This document shows, piece after piece, positions 34,176 to 43,780 of a stretch of 55,682 bases of DNA (position 1 is its first letter; each line of letters starts with the position of its first letter). A model generated the notes under the pieces. It did not search any database. It saw nothing but the letters and a program-made list of their open reading frames with translations, and had not been told where the DNA came from. The DNA is from Oligoflexia bacterium (GTDB taxonomy: Bacteria; Bdellovibrionota_C; UBA2361; JBGSMV01). The stretch is from positions 1 through 55,682 of the forward strand of contig JAIBBU010000020.1 of assembly GCA_019694515.1 (NCBI GenBank), read 5' to 3'. A program made the position numbers and the translations under genes.

Positions 34176-35100
34176 CGAAGAGGGCCGAGCTGGGTTGGAG
34201 CACAATGACTTGTCGGCCGTTGGAACGATTCCTGGCATAAAACTTAGAGCCAATATCCGAGGTGCCGATTATTCCACCATGGCGGTGGGAGGCCCACTTG
34301 AATTCCTGGCGGAGCCTGAATCAGCAGCTGCGCTGAGTGGTTTAATCAAACGCTTGAACACCGCGGGAGTGTCCTACCGAATTTTGGGCTTAGGGAGCAA
34401 TGTGCTTATCCCGGATCAAGGAGTTCCGGGGTATGTCATCAAGCTGGGGGCGGGCTTTCGCATGCTCCAAGATCTAGGCGCTGGTTTGCTACGGGTAGGT
34501 GGCGCAAATGCGCTGATGACCGTGTCGCGGCAGCTTTCTGAGCAAGGGCTGTGCGGATTGGAATTTGCGGGTGGCATCCCGGCCTCAATCGGCGGTGCGG
34601 TGCGGATGAATGCGGGCGCGCACGGTCATGAGATGGCAGAGCTGATCGAACGGGTCGAAATCGTAAATCAGAGCGGAGAGCTTTTGACACTGAGCGCAAA
34701 GGAGCTGACTTTTTCCTATCGCTACTCGAGCTTTGCCGAGGGCTGTGTCGTGGCGGCGGTTGCGCTTCGTCCCGTTCCGGGGGATGCGGCGGCCAGCGCA
34801 AAGCTCAGAGCGGAGTACTTAGCGGAAAGAAAGCAGCGGCAACCTTTGAGTGTCCCCTCCTGCGGATCGGTTTTTAAGAATCCGAGTAGGGAGCAGCCCG
34901 CGGGCAAGCTGATCGAGGAGGCGGGGCTAAAGGGGTATCAGGTAGGGGGAGCTAGAATTTCCGAGCTGCATGCCAACTGGATCGTGAATCCTGAGCGGCT
35001 TGCCAGCTGCGCCGATGTCCAGACTGTAATTGACCACATCGTTAAGAAGGTCCAAGCGCATGCCGGCATCGGGCTTGAGCCCGAAGTCGTGCGCTGGTAA
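34168..35100 (+). CDS. murB: UDP-N-acetylenolpyruvoylglucosamine reductase MurB
   Basis: A 310-residue FAD enzyme making UDP-MurNAc. FAD and substrate motifs: STMAVGGPLEFLAEP, LGLGSNVLI, GGIPASIGGAVRMNAG, the proton-donor Ser in SCGSVFKNP and the terminal Glu in GLEPEVV. The SCGSVFKNP variant and lack of the long type I insert fit a type II MurB. Overlaps murC by 8 nt, so coupled. The next gene, ftsQ, starts 48 nt later; no ddl lies between them, unlike the E. coli order. Confidence 0.95.
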   Translation: MLSEEGRAGLEHNDLSAVGTIPGIKLRANIRGADYSTMAVGGPLEFLAEPESAAALSGLIKRLNTAGVSYRILGLGSNVLIPDQGVPGYVIKLGAGFRMLQDLGAGLLRVGGANALMTVSRQLSEQGLCGLEFAGGIPASIGGAVRMNAGAHGHEMAELIERVEIVNQSGELLTLSAKELTFSYRYSSFAEGCVVAAVALRPVPGDAAASAKLRAEYLAERKQRQPLSVPSCGSVFKNPSREQPAGKLIEEAGLKGYQVGGARISELHANWIVNPERLASCADVQTVIDHIVKKVQAHAGIGLEPEVVRW

Positions 35101-35148
35101 TAGATAGCCGCTTTTTGCAAGATGAGCTTAGTGTTAGACTAGGCGGCG

Positions 35149-35970
35149 ATGAAGGTTTTGGGGCTGTTTTTAGCCAATTTATTGGTTCTATCTTTTCTTT
35201 GCTTTAGGCTCGGCTGGGCCGAGCGAGTAGCTCTATCCTTAGCTTCTCTCGAGAAGCGCTATCTCTCGCTGCAGGAAGTGCGCATCCAGGGCTTTAACGG
35301 CGACCCCCATGAACTTCCGGCTTATCGGCGCCTTCAACAGATCTCCGCCCCCAGAGCTGTTTTCTGGCCGGATTCGATTGAGCGTGAGTTTGAGCGCGAT
35401 CCAAGAATTCAACAGGCGGGCCTCAAGCGCTGTAGCGGCGCTAATTGGCGCTGCGTCGAGCTCGTGATATTAGAGCGCAAACCCGCGGTCATCGCGCGTA
35501 TGGGAGAAGACCTCTGGATCGTCGGAGGAGATGGCACTTTCATCGCCCCGTTGGCAAAAGACCAACCCCTGCTGCAGAACTATGATCGCGCTGAGCTGAC
35601 AAACCTACCGGTCGTAGATGGCTTGCTTCCCGCCGGTGCTTCCAATGCGCAGCTGTTATCAAGATTGATGTACGTAAAGCGCACTCTGGATCAGATCGAG
35701 CGCGAGGCTGGCTTGCGAGTCAAGCATCTCACTTTGCGCGAGAGCGGCGAGATGGTGGCAGAGTTCGACGATCTTCCCTTCAGAGCGTTGTTCGGCTATG
35801 CAGCCGAGGATAATGCTCGACTCGGCAGAGAGCTTAACCGTCTGAAGCATATTGTGAGCCAATTTAAGGGCAAACTTAACGCCATTCGATCGATCGATTT
35901 GGTATACGACACGATGGCAGTGGTGAAGCTTACTGCCGAAGTTCCGGTTCCACTCCGTTCACAGTCCTAA
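35149..35970 (+). CDS. ftsQ: Cell division protein FtsQ/DivIB-like
   Basis: A 273-residue single-pass protein: N-terminal TM (VLGLFLANLLVLSFLCF), then a periplasmic POTRA-like region (YLSLQEVRIQGFNGDPHELP, SIEREFERDPRIQQAGLKR, CVELVILERKPAVIARMG) and a beta domain (LWIVGGDGTFIAPL). The pattern and position after murC-murB support FtsQ, which links FtsB/FtsL to the divisome. The N-terminal cytoplasmic part is almost absent. Symbol assigned from layout and context; sequence conservation in FtsQ is low. Confidence 0.85.
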   Translation: MKVLGLFLANLLVLSFLCFRLGWAERVALSLASLEKRYLSLQEVRIQGFNGDPHELPAYRRLQQISAPRAVFWPDSIEREFERDPRIQQAGLKRCSGANWRCVELVILERKPAVIARMGEDLWIVGGDGTFIAPLAKDQPLLQNYDRAELTNLPVVDGLLPAGASNAQLLSRLMYVKRTLDQIEREAGLRVKHLTLRESGEMVAEFDDLPFRALFGYAAEDNARLGRELNRLKHIVSQFKGKLNAIRSIDLVYDTMAVVKLTAEVPVPLRSQS

Positions 35971-36149
35971 ATTTAAAGATCAGAGCGCTTCAGAAGATCA
36001 GGCAACGGCTAACGGCGAGCGGTTTCGAACCTGCGGCTATCGGTTGAGAGCAGTCGGCTTCCCGGGTCGGGAACCGATTTCAGAATCGGATTGCGGCGGG
36101 GGAGCGCCGTGTTGTTCGGCAGGCAGGATAGTTGGCGGCTCTACCGTGT

Positions 36150-36770
36150 TCAGTGCAGCTGCGGACGATCTTCTGCGTCAGGGCTCTGCGCTGGATCGTG
36201 CTTGAAGCTCTGAGCGCTTCGAGACTGTTCTTCGTAAACCGGGGGGCGCGTCGCTTCTTTACAGAGCACCGCAATTAGATGGGAAGCTTCCCGAAGCGCG
36301 GCTTGGCAAACGCTAACACCGATCAAGAGGGCGTCGGTGAATTTTGCTCCATCGACCTCAACTTTGACCCGAATACCAAGAGGCGCAAGATTCAGATCTA
36401 AAATCGAATTCTTCCCTGGTGCTGAAGGCGCACTACTTAAATTGCTTTTCCACAGAAGATCTTGGGAGGTGGCGGGTTGCAAGTTGTGCTCGCGAGCCTG
36501 CTCATGCGCTTCCACCGGAGCAGAGTTGGATTGGATCTGGAGGACATCGCGTTTCAGGAAATTGTGACTGCGACCAAGCCAGCCGACATCGAAGCCGATC
36601 AGGCAGGAGGGGCAAAGATAACGGTGCTGCCCTAGCAGCACTCCTATAAGGCGCCGTGATGAACGTTTCGCTGCTTTGGTGGTCGGGCGATGGCAAACGG
36701 GGCAGGCCGGGCCGAGCGCCGCCGTGGGCGGCGAGGAGGGAGTGGTTTGTAAGTCATCAGATTCGGTCAT
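36150..36770 (-). CDS. Zinc-ribbon protein inside the division cluster, unknown
   Basis: A 206-residue protein encoded opposite to ftsQ and ftsA. CPVCHRPTTKAAKR and CPSCLIGF near the N-terminus form a four-Cys zinc ribbon. The middle (about 95-175) resembles a small alpha-beta domain (ILDLNLAPLGIRVKVEVDG, LLIGVSVCQAALREASHLI). The remainder is low complexity. No family recognised. Antisense insertion between ftsQ and ftsA splits the cluster, so ftsA needs its own promoter. Confidence 0.55.
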   Translation of the reverse strand: MTESDDLQTTPSSPPTAALGPACPVCHRPTTKAAKRSSRRLIGVLLGQHRYLCPSCLIGFDVGWLGRSHNFLKRDVLQIQSNSAPVEAHEQAREHNLQPATSQDLLWKSNLSSAPSAPGKNSILDLNLAPLGIRVKVEVDGAKFTDALLIGVSVCQAALREASHLIAVLCKEATRPPVYEEQSRSAQSFKHDPAQSPDAEDRPQLH

Positions 36771-37044
36771 TGCCTGCGCAGACCAATTTGTAATTCAACG
36801 CGGCGAAAAGCCTGCCCAAAGAGGTCAAAATCTGTCCTAGACCAGAGGTGCCAATAGATTTCCCCGCTCTTATAAGAGCCACGGCGACCCTGGTATAGTT
36901 GCAGCTTCTGAGGCTGAAACGGCTTCTGCGTTAACCCTTATTACAAGATAGGGACAAATAGGGGCGCGCGCCGCTTCTTTGATAAGTAAAATAGAACTGT
37001 TTTAGAGCTTGCATTATCACAAAACCCTGTTTAATTTTAACAGG
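36771..37044. other. Intergenic region upstream of ftsA
   Basis: 274 bp without a convincing gene. It lies between the divergent zinc-ribbon gene and ftsA and must hold both promoters. TATAGT occurs near 36895 and TTTAAT at 37030-37035, 9 nt before the ftsA ATG, which would give a very short leader. No stable terminator or operator is seen. Confidence 0.4.
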
Positions 37045-38271
37045 ATGGCAAACAAAGCTAACGTGTTAGTAGGGCTCGACATCGGCACGACCAACGTGAC
37101 CGTAGCGTTGGGCGAAGTATTTCCTGATGGACGTGTTGATGTGATCGGTGTTGGAACCAGTCCTTCGCGCGGATTGCGTAAGGGAGTCGTGATCAATATT
37201 GAAGGCACCGTGCAATCGATCGCTGCAGCGGTGCAGCAGGCCGAGACCATGGCGGGAGTGGAGGTCGGTGCAGTGTACGCTGCGATCTCGGGCAATCACA
37301 TCAAAGGTTTCAATAGCCACGGGATTGTGGGCATCAAGCGTAAAGAGGTCAGTCAATTAGATATCGAAAAAGTGATCGAGGCGGCCAAGGCCGTTGCGAT
37401 TCCGCTTGATCGCGAAGTTTTGCATGTGTTGCCTCAGGAATTTATTATTGACGAGCAGGATGGGATACGCGAACCGCTGGGCATGTCCGGCGTGCGGCTG
37501 GAGGCGCGCGTGCATATCGTGACGGGAGCTGTAGCAAGCGCACAAAATATTGTGAAATGCGCCAACCGCTGTGGTCTTTCGGTGCAGAACATCGTACTCG
37601 CCCCGATCGTATCCGCGCGGGCTGTGCTTGCCCCTGAGGAACAGGAACTGGGGGTTTGCCTGGTGGACATTGGCGGCGGCACTACTGACTTGGTGGTTTT
37701 CCACAATGGGGCCGTCAAACATACCTCCGTAATCGCCGTCGGCGGAAACCATATCACTAACGATATTGCCGCTGGGCTGCGCACACCTTTAGCTGCTGCT
37801 GAGGAGATTAAATGCCGGCACGGCAGCGCGCTGGTTAGCTTAGTGCGGGACGATGATACAATTGAGGTCCCATCCACAGGGGGACGCGCTCCACGGGTGC
37901 TTTCCAAGCCGGTGCTGGCGGAGATTATCGAGCCGCGAGTTCAGGAGATTCTGAGCATGGTGCACAAGGAGCTGGTAAAAGCCGAATGTGAAGAGTATTT
38001 GACCAGCGGCTTAGTGTTGACCGGGGGAACGGCCGGAATGCACGGCATTGCGCAGGCTGCGGAGCAGATTTTTAGTTTGCCAGTGCGAGTCGGCTATCCC
38101 GTCGGAGTAAGCGGGCTCAGTGATTTGGTCCGGGGACCTGAATATGCGACTGCCGTTGGATTGCTGCTTTTTGGGGCGCAGGATGCGGCGCGCGGCAAAC
38201 ATTCGCACGGATCCCACCGAGTGGGCCGCGCCTTCAAGCGCGTGGGCAACTGGTTCGCTGAGCACTTTTAA
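37045..38271 (+). CDS. ftsA: Cell division protein FtsA
   Basis: A 408-residue actin-like ATPase that tethers the Z-ring to the membrane. Visible: phosphate 1 LVGLDIGTTNVTVALGE, the FtsA 1C region (GVSTS/GVGTSPSRGLRKG-type, VINIEGTVQSI), LVDIGGGTTDLVVF (phosphate 2), SGLVLTGGTAGMHGI (adenosine motif), and a C-terminal basic amphipathic tail (VGRAFKRVGNWFAEHF). The ATG at 37045 gives the family N-terminus; the TTG at 37009 is an unlikely longer start. The stop overlaps the next gene by one base (TAATG). Confidence 0.95.
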   Translation: MANKANVLVGLDIGTTNVTVALGEVFPDGRVDVIGVGTSPSRGLRKGVVINIEGTVQSIAAAVQQAETMAGVEVGAVYAAISGNHIKGFNSHGIVGIKRKEVSQLDIEKVIEAAKAVAIPLDREVLHVLPQEFIIDEQDGIREPLGMSGVRLEARVHIVTGAVASAQNIVKCANRCGLSVQNIVLAPIVSARAVLAPEEQELGVCLVDIGGGTTDLVVFHNGAVKHTSVIAVGGNHITNDIAAGLRTPLAAAEEIKCRHGSALVSLVRDDDTIEVPSTGGRAPRVLSKPVLAEIIEPRVQEILSMVHKELVKAECEEYLTSGLVLTGGTAGMHGIAQAAEQIFSLPVRVGYPVGVSGLSDLVRGPEYATAVGLLLFGAQDAARGKHSHGSHRVGRAFKRVGNWFAEHF

Positions 38272-38660
38272 TGTCCAAGGCGCCGCCTAAACCTCCACCT
38301 CTCGAAGAAGGGCTTACGATGGCGATGCGCGCCATCGACAATCAAATTTCGCGTGCCATGCAGCGCTCCCCGCAAGAGCAGCAGGCGCACGGCGTGCTGA
38401 AGTGGGAGCCTTATGCCGAAAGAATCGAATTGGTTGCCGCGCATGTCCTGAATGCATCAGCCAATCAGGAAGTAGAGCTGGATTCGGTTCTGGTATTAGC
38501 GCAGAGCTTCGTAAAAGCGCTCATGCTGCTGGCCGAAGAGCTTGGTAGCGAGGGCATGGGCAAAGTGCGCCGTTCCTACTGCCTAGATGCAGCGGAGAAG
38601 ATTCGGTCGGATATAGATCGAATTGCGACGGCCCTAGGCGCAAACCCGGAGTTGATGTAA
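38271..38660 (+). CDS. Small helical protein coupled to ftsA, unknown
   Basis: A 129-residue helical protein starting at the last base of the ftsA stop codon (TAATG), so coupled to ftsA translation. It sits where ftsZ follows ftsA in most bacteria, yet has no GTPase motif (no GGGTGTG-like loop). The body (LVLAQSFVKALMLLAEELG, DAAEKIRSDIDRIATALG) suggests a helical bundle. It could be a division accessory protein. No family recognised. Confidence 0.65.
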   Translation: MSKAPPKPPPLEEGLTMAMRAIDNQISRAMQRSPQEQQAHGVLKWEPYAERIELVAAHVLNASANQEVELDSVLVLAQSFVKALMLLAEELGSEGMGKVRRSYCLDAAEKIRSDIDRIATALGANPELM

Positions 38661-38685
38661 AAGCAGGACGCCGCTGGGGCTTCCG

Positions 38686-40566
38686 CTAGAAACCTAGCAA
38701 TCCTCCAAGCCCCTTTCCGCCTTTGCCCTTAAGCGCTTTGTTTAGCAGGTCTCCGGCCTTTTCCTGCAACACTTTGCCAGCGCCGCTCCGCGCTAGTTTG
38801 GCTAGGTCGGGCAATACTATGATGCGCGGTGCGGTACCCTCCAGCACCAGGGGGATGACTAAGCGGCCCTCCTGATCAATTAAGTGCTTAAGTCCGGGAG
38901 TTCTAGCCACTAAGGCTCTAGAAAAGTTCGGATTGAACAAAAAGCTCGTTGTTAATTTCAAAGTTCCGTCCAATCCAACCCGCCCCGCGCTTTGTAAATC
39001 GAACAGGTCGCTTTGCAGCTGCAAATCATTGGTACTGAGCGTTCCGGCATTCAGATTGAAGCTACCCTGCAGTCGATCAATCTTGGTGTTATCGGAGTTC
39101 ACGGCAGCATTAAATTCTGGTGGTACCGAGCCGATCAGCGCTTCGGTTAGGAAGGGCAGATCCTTGACGCTCTTAAGCACGGCCTGAGCGAGGTTAATGC
39201 CCGGCACTGCACCGTCGACAAGCAGCAGTTGAAAATCGCCGTTCAGGTTCTGCTTCAGCTCGCTGTTGTTTCGACCGTTGATTTTGCCCGCGAGCCGCTC
39301 CAGCCGGCCAGTAATCTTGGGGGCGCTCCCGGGAGAGAAAGCAGTATTCAATTTTTCCAGAGTCAGATTGCGGGCATCGAACTGCGCCGCGATATCTTGG
39401 CTGTCGCGGGCAAAGCTTCCGGTGGCGTTGAGTGTGCCCTCGAACGCGTCCAGGTTGAGGCGCGAAATTTGGACCAAATTTCCGAGTAACTGCCCTTCTA
39501 GGGCCCCGCTAAAAGGAGCCCCGTTGTACGTTCCGGAAAGTTTAGGAGAGGCGAAGCGTGAACCTCGTCCGGAATAGCTAAGCTTTATCAGACCAGCAAT
39601 CCCCTCCACGGCGGCCCCCGGCTGCTTCACTCCAACTCCGGTCAGCGAAATAGTGCCGTCCGCCGAGAGCAGACCAGCGTTGAAGGAGATGTTTAGATTT
39701 GGGTCGACGCTGCCGCTCAAGGGCGGTGTCGTGGCACCGGTTAGAGCGCTTAAGGTTGACGCAAGTTTGTCCAGATAGATCGCGGTGGGTGAGGTGAGCT
39801 TTAATTCACCAGCTCTGCCTTGGTTAGCCAGCGTACCGTTCAAACTTATACTGCCGGCCGGTGATCCAAGAGTTAATTGGGTGAGCTTGGCTGCGCCGGT
39901 CTGGAGGTCATAATCCAAGCCGGAGCCCTCCAAGCTAAGTTTTACTTGAGATGCTAGGACCGCGCTGCCCTTTAGTGTTGGCAGCGAAATCTGATCGGCG
40001 ACACTCAAACTGCTGCTTAAATCTAGCTCTGTAATCGTAAAATCCCTGCCGCTTTGCTGATCGCGGTAGCTTATTTTGCCGTCACTGACGGAGAACTTAT
40101 CGAGTTTCAGCTCCAGGGGGGGCTTCGCCGGTGCAGATCCTGAATCCGGCTGCATCGCGGCAGGACGGGCTGCATCACGCTGTTCGCGGGGTTGAACCGC
40201 AGTATGCCCCTCCGCCGACTTGGAAATGAAGATCTCGGGAGACTGCAGCGCTAACTCGGTGACTGCGATCTGCCGCTTTAGTAAGGGCGCTAAGGCCACC
40301 TTGAGGTAAAGCGTGCCGAGCGAGAACCTCTGGGCACTATTTTCCTGACCCAGTTTGAGATCATGAAGCTCCAACCGAGTTTCCGGGAAAACCGAGGCTC
40401 CCAGAGAGGCAATTTCAACCGGCTTTCCGAGAGCTTGGCTGGCGGCTTTTTCAAGCTCGGGCTTAAGCACTGCCACCAGTGAATTGATATTATAGGCAGC
40501 GAAGCCCAGGGCGCCTGCGGCCAAGAGCACCAATATTACGAGTCCAATAGCTATTTTTTTCATCAT
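38686..40566 (-). CDS. AsmA-family protein
   Basis: A 626-residue protein with an N-terminal TM (IAIGLVILVLLAAGALGFAA) and a long beta-strand-rich periplasmic part. AsmA features: LKPELEKAASQALGKPVEI, ALQSPEIFISKS, LDKFSVSDGKISYRDQQSG, and a C-terminal repetitive beta region (GDFQLLLVDGAVPGINLAQA, LSTNDLQLQSDLFDLQSAG). AsmA/TamB proteins are linked to lipid movement between membranes and outer-membrane assembly. The ATGATG at 40566/40563 gives the start; longer starts lack a signal. Divergent from msbA (160 bp), which fits an envelope role. Confidence 0.87.
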   Translation of the reverse strand: MMKKIAIGLVILVLLAAGALGFAAYNINSLVAVLKPELEKAASQALGKPVEIASLGASVFPETRLELHDLKLGQENSAQRFSLGTLYLKVALAPLLKRQIAVTELALQSPEIFISKSAEGHTAVQPREQRDAARPAAMQPDSGSAPAKPPLELKLDKFSVSDGKISYRDQQSGRDFTITELDLSSSLSVADQISLPTLKGSAVLASQVKLSLEGSGLDYDLQTGAAKLTQLTLGSPAGSISLNGTLANQGRAGELKLTSPTAIYLDKLASTLSALTGATTPPLSGSVDPNLNISFNAGLLSADGTISLTGVGVKQPGAAVEGIAGLIKLSYSGRGSRFASPKLSGTYNGAPFSGALEGQLLGNLVQISRLNLDAFEGTLNATGSFARDSQDIAAQFDARNLTLEKLNTAFSPGSAPKITGRLERLAGKINGRNNSELKQNLNGDFQLLLVDGAVPGINLAQAVLKSVKDLPFLTEALIGSVPPEFNAAVNSDNTKIDRLQGSFNLNAGTLSTNDLQLQSDLFDLQSAGRVGLDGTLKLTTSFLFNPNFSRALVARTPGLKHLIDQEGRLVIPLVLEGTAPRIIVLPDLAKLARSGAGKVLQEKAGDLLNKALKGKGGKGLGGLLGF

Positions 40567-40726
40567 GCGGTTAGAGCCTATATCAGAAATGGGCGCCCGC
40601 CTAACTGCAGGAGGGCTTCCGCCGAGTCTTTTCCAATTCCGGGCAGGGCGGTGTATATTAGATAGCAAATTCTTTACAATCCCACAGGGCCTTCCAGGAG
40701 AAATTTGGACAGATTAGGCTGCCTTT

Positions 40727-42499
40727 GTGAAAACTAGTTTACAGCTATATCGCCGTGTTTTGGCTTACTTACGGCCGCATCGAAGGGACTTTGTCCTGGC
40801 GTTGATCTGCATGGTGCTGTTTGGAGCCAGCGATGGAGCGGTGCCTTTCCTTGTTAAGCACATTCTGGATGACGTCTTCCAGCATCAGGATCAAACTCTG
40901 CTCTATCTGCTGCCGCTGGTATTGGTGGTGTATGCCGTATTGCGGGCGCTCTTTGATTTTGGGCAGCAGTATTTGATGGCGCGGATCGGGCATCGGGTCA
41001 TTCGCGACATGCGAAATGGCTTAAATGATCATCTCCTTAAACTGGAACCGGGATTCTTTGTGCGGCACGAGAGTGCGGACCTGACCGCGCGCATGACCTC
41101 CGATGTTGTCCTGGTGAGAAGTTTGCTGACCGAGACTGCCGCGGCCATTATTCGTGATTCGATTCGAGTGGTGGCTCTGCTTGTGGCAGCGATTTATCTT
41201 GACCCGGTCCTAGCTGTAATCGCCTTCGTTTTTTTTCCGATCGGAATCTATCCGGTCTATCGCTTTGGCCGAAGAATGCGCAAACTCTCGCGGGTTGGTC
41301 AGGAGGGTATTGGCAAACTGAGCGCGCGCCTGCAGGAGAGTATTCTGGGCAACCGCGTCGTAAAAATCTTTGGACGTGAAAAATTCGAATCCGAGCGCTT
41401 CCACACGGAGAATCAGGCTTTGACCGACACCTTCGTGCGGTCGGAGAAGATCAGAGCGCTCACTGGTCCGATCAACGAGGTCTTGGCGACATTAGTCATT
41501 TCGGGGGTAATTCTCTACGGAGGATTCTCGGTTATCGGGGGTGTGCGCACCCAGGGTGATTTCGTGGCCTTCCTGATTTCAGTATTTCTCCTTTATGATC
41601 CCTTCAAGAAGCTGAGCCGTGTTCATAATACCGTGCAGCAGGGCATGGCCGGGGTGGAGCGCATCTTCGGCATATTGGACAGCGCGCCTAAGATCGCCGA
41701 TCCGGCGCAGCCGATGGCGTTGGGCGGCTCCAACACGATTGAATTCGATCGAGTGGATTTCAGTTATGAGGCTGAGCGACAAGCGGTCTGCGAAATTAAC
41801 CTTAAGATCGAAGAGCGTACGCGCGTGGCTTTGGTCGGATTCTCCGGGTCCGGCAAGAGCACTTTGGCGGACTTAATACCGCGCTTTATTGATCCGCAGA
41901 AAGGTGCGGTGCGCATCGGGGGCATCGATATCTCACGGGTGCGGCTGACTGAGTTGCGGGCGCGTATCGCCATGGTGGGCCAGCATACTTTTCTTTTCAA
42001 TGACACGATCTACAACAACATTGCGTACGGCTGTCCTGGTGTGACGCGCGAACAGGTGATGGCGGCAGCGCGGGCCGCATACGCGCACGATTTTATTGGC
42101 ATGCTGCCGAATGGCTATGAGTCCATAGTGGGAGAGGGAGGCTTTGCCCTTTCCGGAGGGGAGCGTCAGAGAATCGCAATTGCGCGCGCTATTCTAAAAG
42201 ATGCTCCAATCCTGATTTTGGATGAAGCCACCGCCTCCCTCGACAATCGCGCTGAACGCGAGGTGCAAGCGGCTTTGGATGCACTGGAGCGCGACCGGAC
42301 TACTGTGGTTATTGCGCATCGCTTATCCACTGTGCGCTCGGCTGATTTGATTGTAGTAATGCGGGATGGACGGATCGTTGAGACCGGCAAGCATCAGGAG
42401 CTGCTGCACCGCGCCGGTGAATACGCCCGGCTGCATGCCATGCAGTTCGAACAACAGAGCGGCGCGGCAGATGCGGCCGATGAAATTATTATAAATTGA
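40727..42499 (+). CDS. msbA: Lipid A export ABC transporter MsbA
   Basis: A 590-residue homodimeric exporter half: six TM helices in the first ~300 residues, then an ATPase with Walker A GFSGSGKST (about 372), Q-loop region (VGQHTFLFNDTI), signature LSGGERQ (about 475), Walker B ILILDEATASLD, and the switch His in VVIAHRLSTV. It flips lipid A-core across the inner membrane. The start is a GTG at 40727 (KTSLQLYRRVLAYLRPH fits the family); an AGGAG is 26 nt upstream, too far for standard use. waaA follows after 39 nt, so msbA-waaA-lpxK is one operon. Confidence 0.93.
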   Translation: MKTSLQLYRRVLAYLRPHRRDFVLALICMVLFGASDGAVPFLVKHILDDVFQHQDQTLLYLLPLVLVVYAVLRALFDFGQQYLMARIGHRVIRDMRNGLNDHLLKLEPGFFVRHESADLTARMTSDVVLVRSLLTETAAAIIRDSIRVVALLVAAIYLDPVLAVIAFVFFPIGIYPVYRFGRRMRKLSRVGQEGIGKLSARLQESILGNRVVKIFGREKFESERFHTENQALTDTFVRSEKIRALTGPINEVLATLVISGVILYGGFSVIGGVRTQGDFVAFLISVFLLYDPFKKLSRVHNTVQQGMAGVERIFGILDSAPKIADPAQPMALGGSNTIEFDRVDFSYEAERQAVCEINLKIEERTRVALVGFSGSGKSTLADLIPRFIDPQKGAVRIGGIDISRVRLTELRARIAMVGQHTFLFNDTIYNNIAYGCPGVTREQVMAAARAAYAHDFIGMLPNGYESIVGEGGFALSGGERQRIAIARAILKDAPILILDEATASLDNRAEREVQAALDALERDRTTVVIAHRLSTVRSADLIVVMRDGRIVETGKHQELLHRAGEYARLHAMQFEQQSGAADAADEIIIN

Positions 42500-42538
42500 A
42501 CAACTTAGATTGAGCCTGCGGAGCACCGCGATCGAAGA

Positions 42539-43780
42539 ATGCTGCTTTACGATGCCATCACCCTGATCTTGTCTGTCATCGCGGGGCCGCTTTTTGCATT
42601 GAGTCCTCGCGGACGTGCTCGATTAGCGGAGCGTTACGGGCGCTGGAGGCTGCCTGCTTCCCTGACAGGCCGCCCAGTTATCTGGTTTCATGGCGCGTCG
42701 GTGGGGGAGCTGAACGGGCTCCGGCCCGTGGTGGAGCGGGTGCGCAAGGCTTTCCCGAGCCATGCGATCGTGATCAGTTCCACCTCTCCTGGCGGCGCCG
42801 ATTTTGCCGCGGCGCTTGGCGATGCCGCGTTCGTGCTGCCATTCGATAATCCGGTCTGGCTGAGAAGCGTACTCAGAAAGCTGCAACCCCAGCGTTTTGT
42901 TCTTACCGAGACGGAGCTTTGGCCGGCGCTGCTAAAGTTGCTGGCTCAGTCCGGCACGCCAATCTACATGGTTAATGCCGTGATTTCGGATTATAGCGCC
43001 CCCCGTTATCGGTTCTTAAGGCCGATGCTGCGGGCAGTTTTTCCGCAGGTGCGCAAAATTCTATGCGTCGATCGAAAATCGATGCAGCGTTTCCTTGAGC
43101 TTGGCGCCTCTCCCGCCGCGGTGCTGCTCTGCGGCAATTCCAAATATGAGGTGCATCCGAGCATTTCGACAGCGGGCGAACGCGACCAACTGCATGCGAG
43201 ATTTTTTGGAAATGCCAGGCCGGTGGTGGTGCTGGGCAGTTTGCGCCCGGGTGAAGAGCGGCGCTGGTTTCCAGCCTTAGCCGAATATGTGAACCGACTT
43301 AACTTCGTAGTTGCGCCGCGGCACAAAGAGAAGTTCGATTATTTTGCGGGGCGCTTAGCAGAAGCGCAGATAACCTTTGCCCGTTGGAGTGAAGATAATC
43401 AGACGCCGCGGACCGATCGCGCAGTGATGTTGCTGGATGCTATGGGGGTGCTGGAGAAGGTTTATTCATTTGCAGCGCTGGCATTTGTAGGAGGCACCTT
43501 GGAGGACTGGGGCGGGCATAATCCGCTCGAGCCGGCTGCTTACGGAGTCGCGCCGGTGGTGGGTCCTCATATCACTAAGATTCGGGACGTGGTGGAGCGC
43601 CTATCCGATGCAGATGCCTGCTTTCGCGTGACTTCGGAGGATGACTGTCGGAAGTTGCTGGAGCGGCTCTGCCACGAACCCACGAGCATCGCCGCCAGCG
43701 GCGCCAGAGCGCGGGTAGTGTGGGAGGAATTCTCCGGGGCCGCCGAGCGCATCACGGCTGTAATTATGGAAGAGGGATGA
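42539..43780 (+). CDS. waaA: Kdo transferase WaaA (KdtA)
   Basis: A 413-residue GT30 enzyme that adds Kdo to lipid A precursor at the inner face of the inner membrane. An N-terminal membrane segment (ITLILSVIAGPLFALS) is followed by WFHGASVGE (acceptor-side catalytic Glu, about 55), VLTETELWPALL and C-domain GGTLEDWGGHNPLEPAAYG. The stop forms an ATGA overlap with lpxK. Mono- or bifunctional mode cannot be read from the sequence. Confidence 0.95.
   Translation: MLLYDAITLILSVIAGPLFALSPRGRARLAERYGRWRLPASLTGRPVIWFHGASVGELNGLRPVVERVRKAFPSHAIVISSTSPGGADFAAALGDAAFVLPFDNPVWLRSVLRKLQPQRFVLTETELWPALLKLLAQSGTPIYMVNAVISDYSAPRYRFLRPMLRAVFPQVRKILCVDRKSMQRFLELGASPAAVLLCGNSKYEVHPSISTAGERDQLHARFFGNARPVVVLGSLRPGEERRWFPALAEYVNRLNFVVAPRHKEKFDYFAGRLAEAQITFARWSEDNQTPRTDRAVMLLDAMGVLEKVYSFAALAFVGGTLEDWGGHNPLEPAAYGVAPVVGPHITKIRDVVERLSDADACFRVTSEDDCRKLLERLCHEPTSIAASGARARVVWEEFSGAAERITAVIMEEG

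Noticed and set aside
36001..36100. tRNA-like sequence with GGTTTCGAACC
   Set aside because: No matching acceptor stem or anticodon arm could be folded around it.
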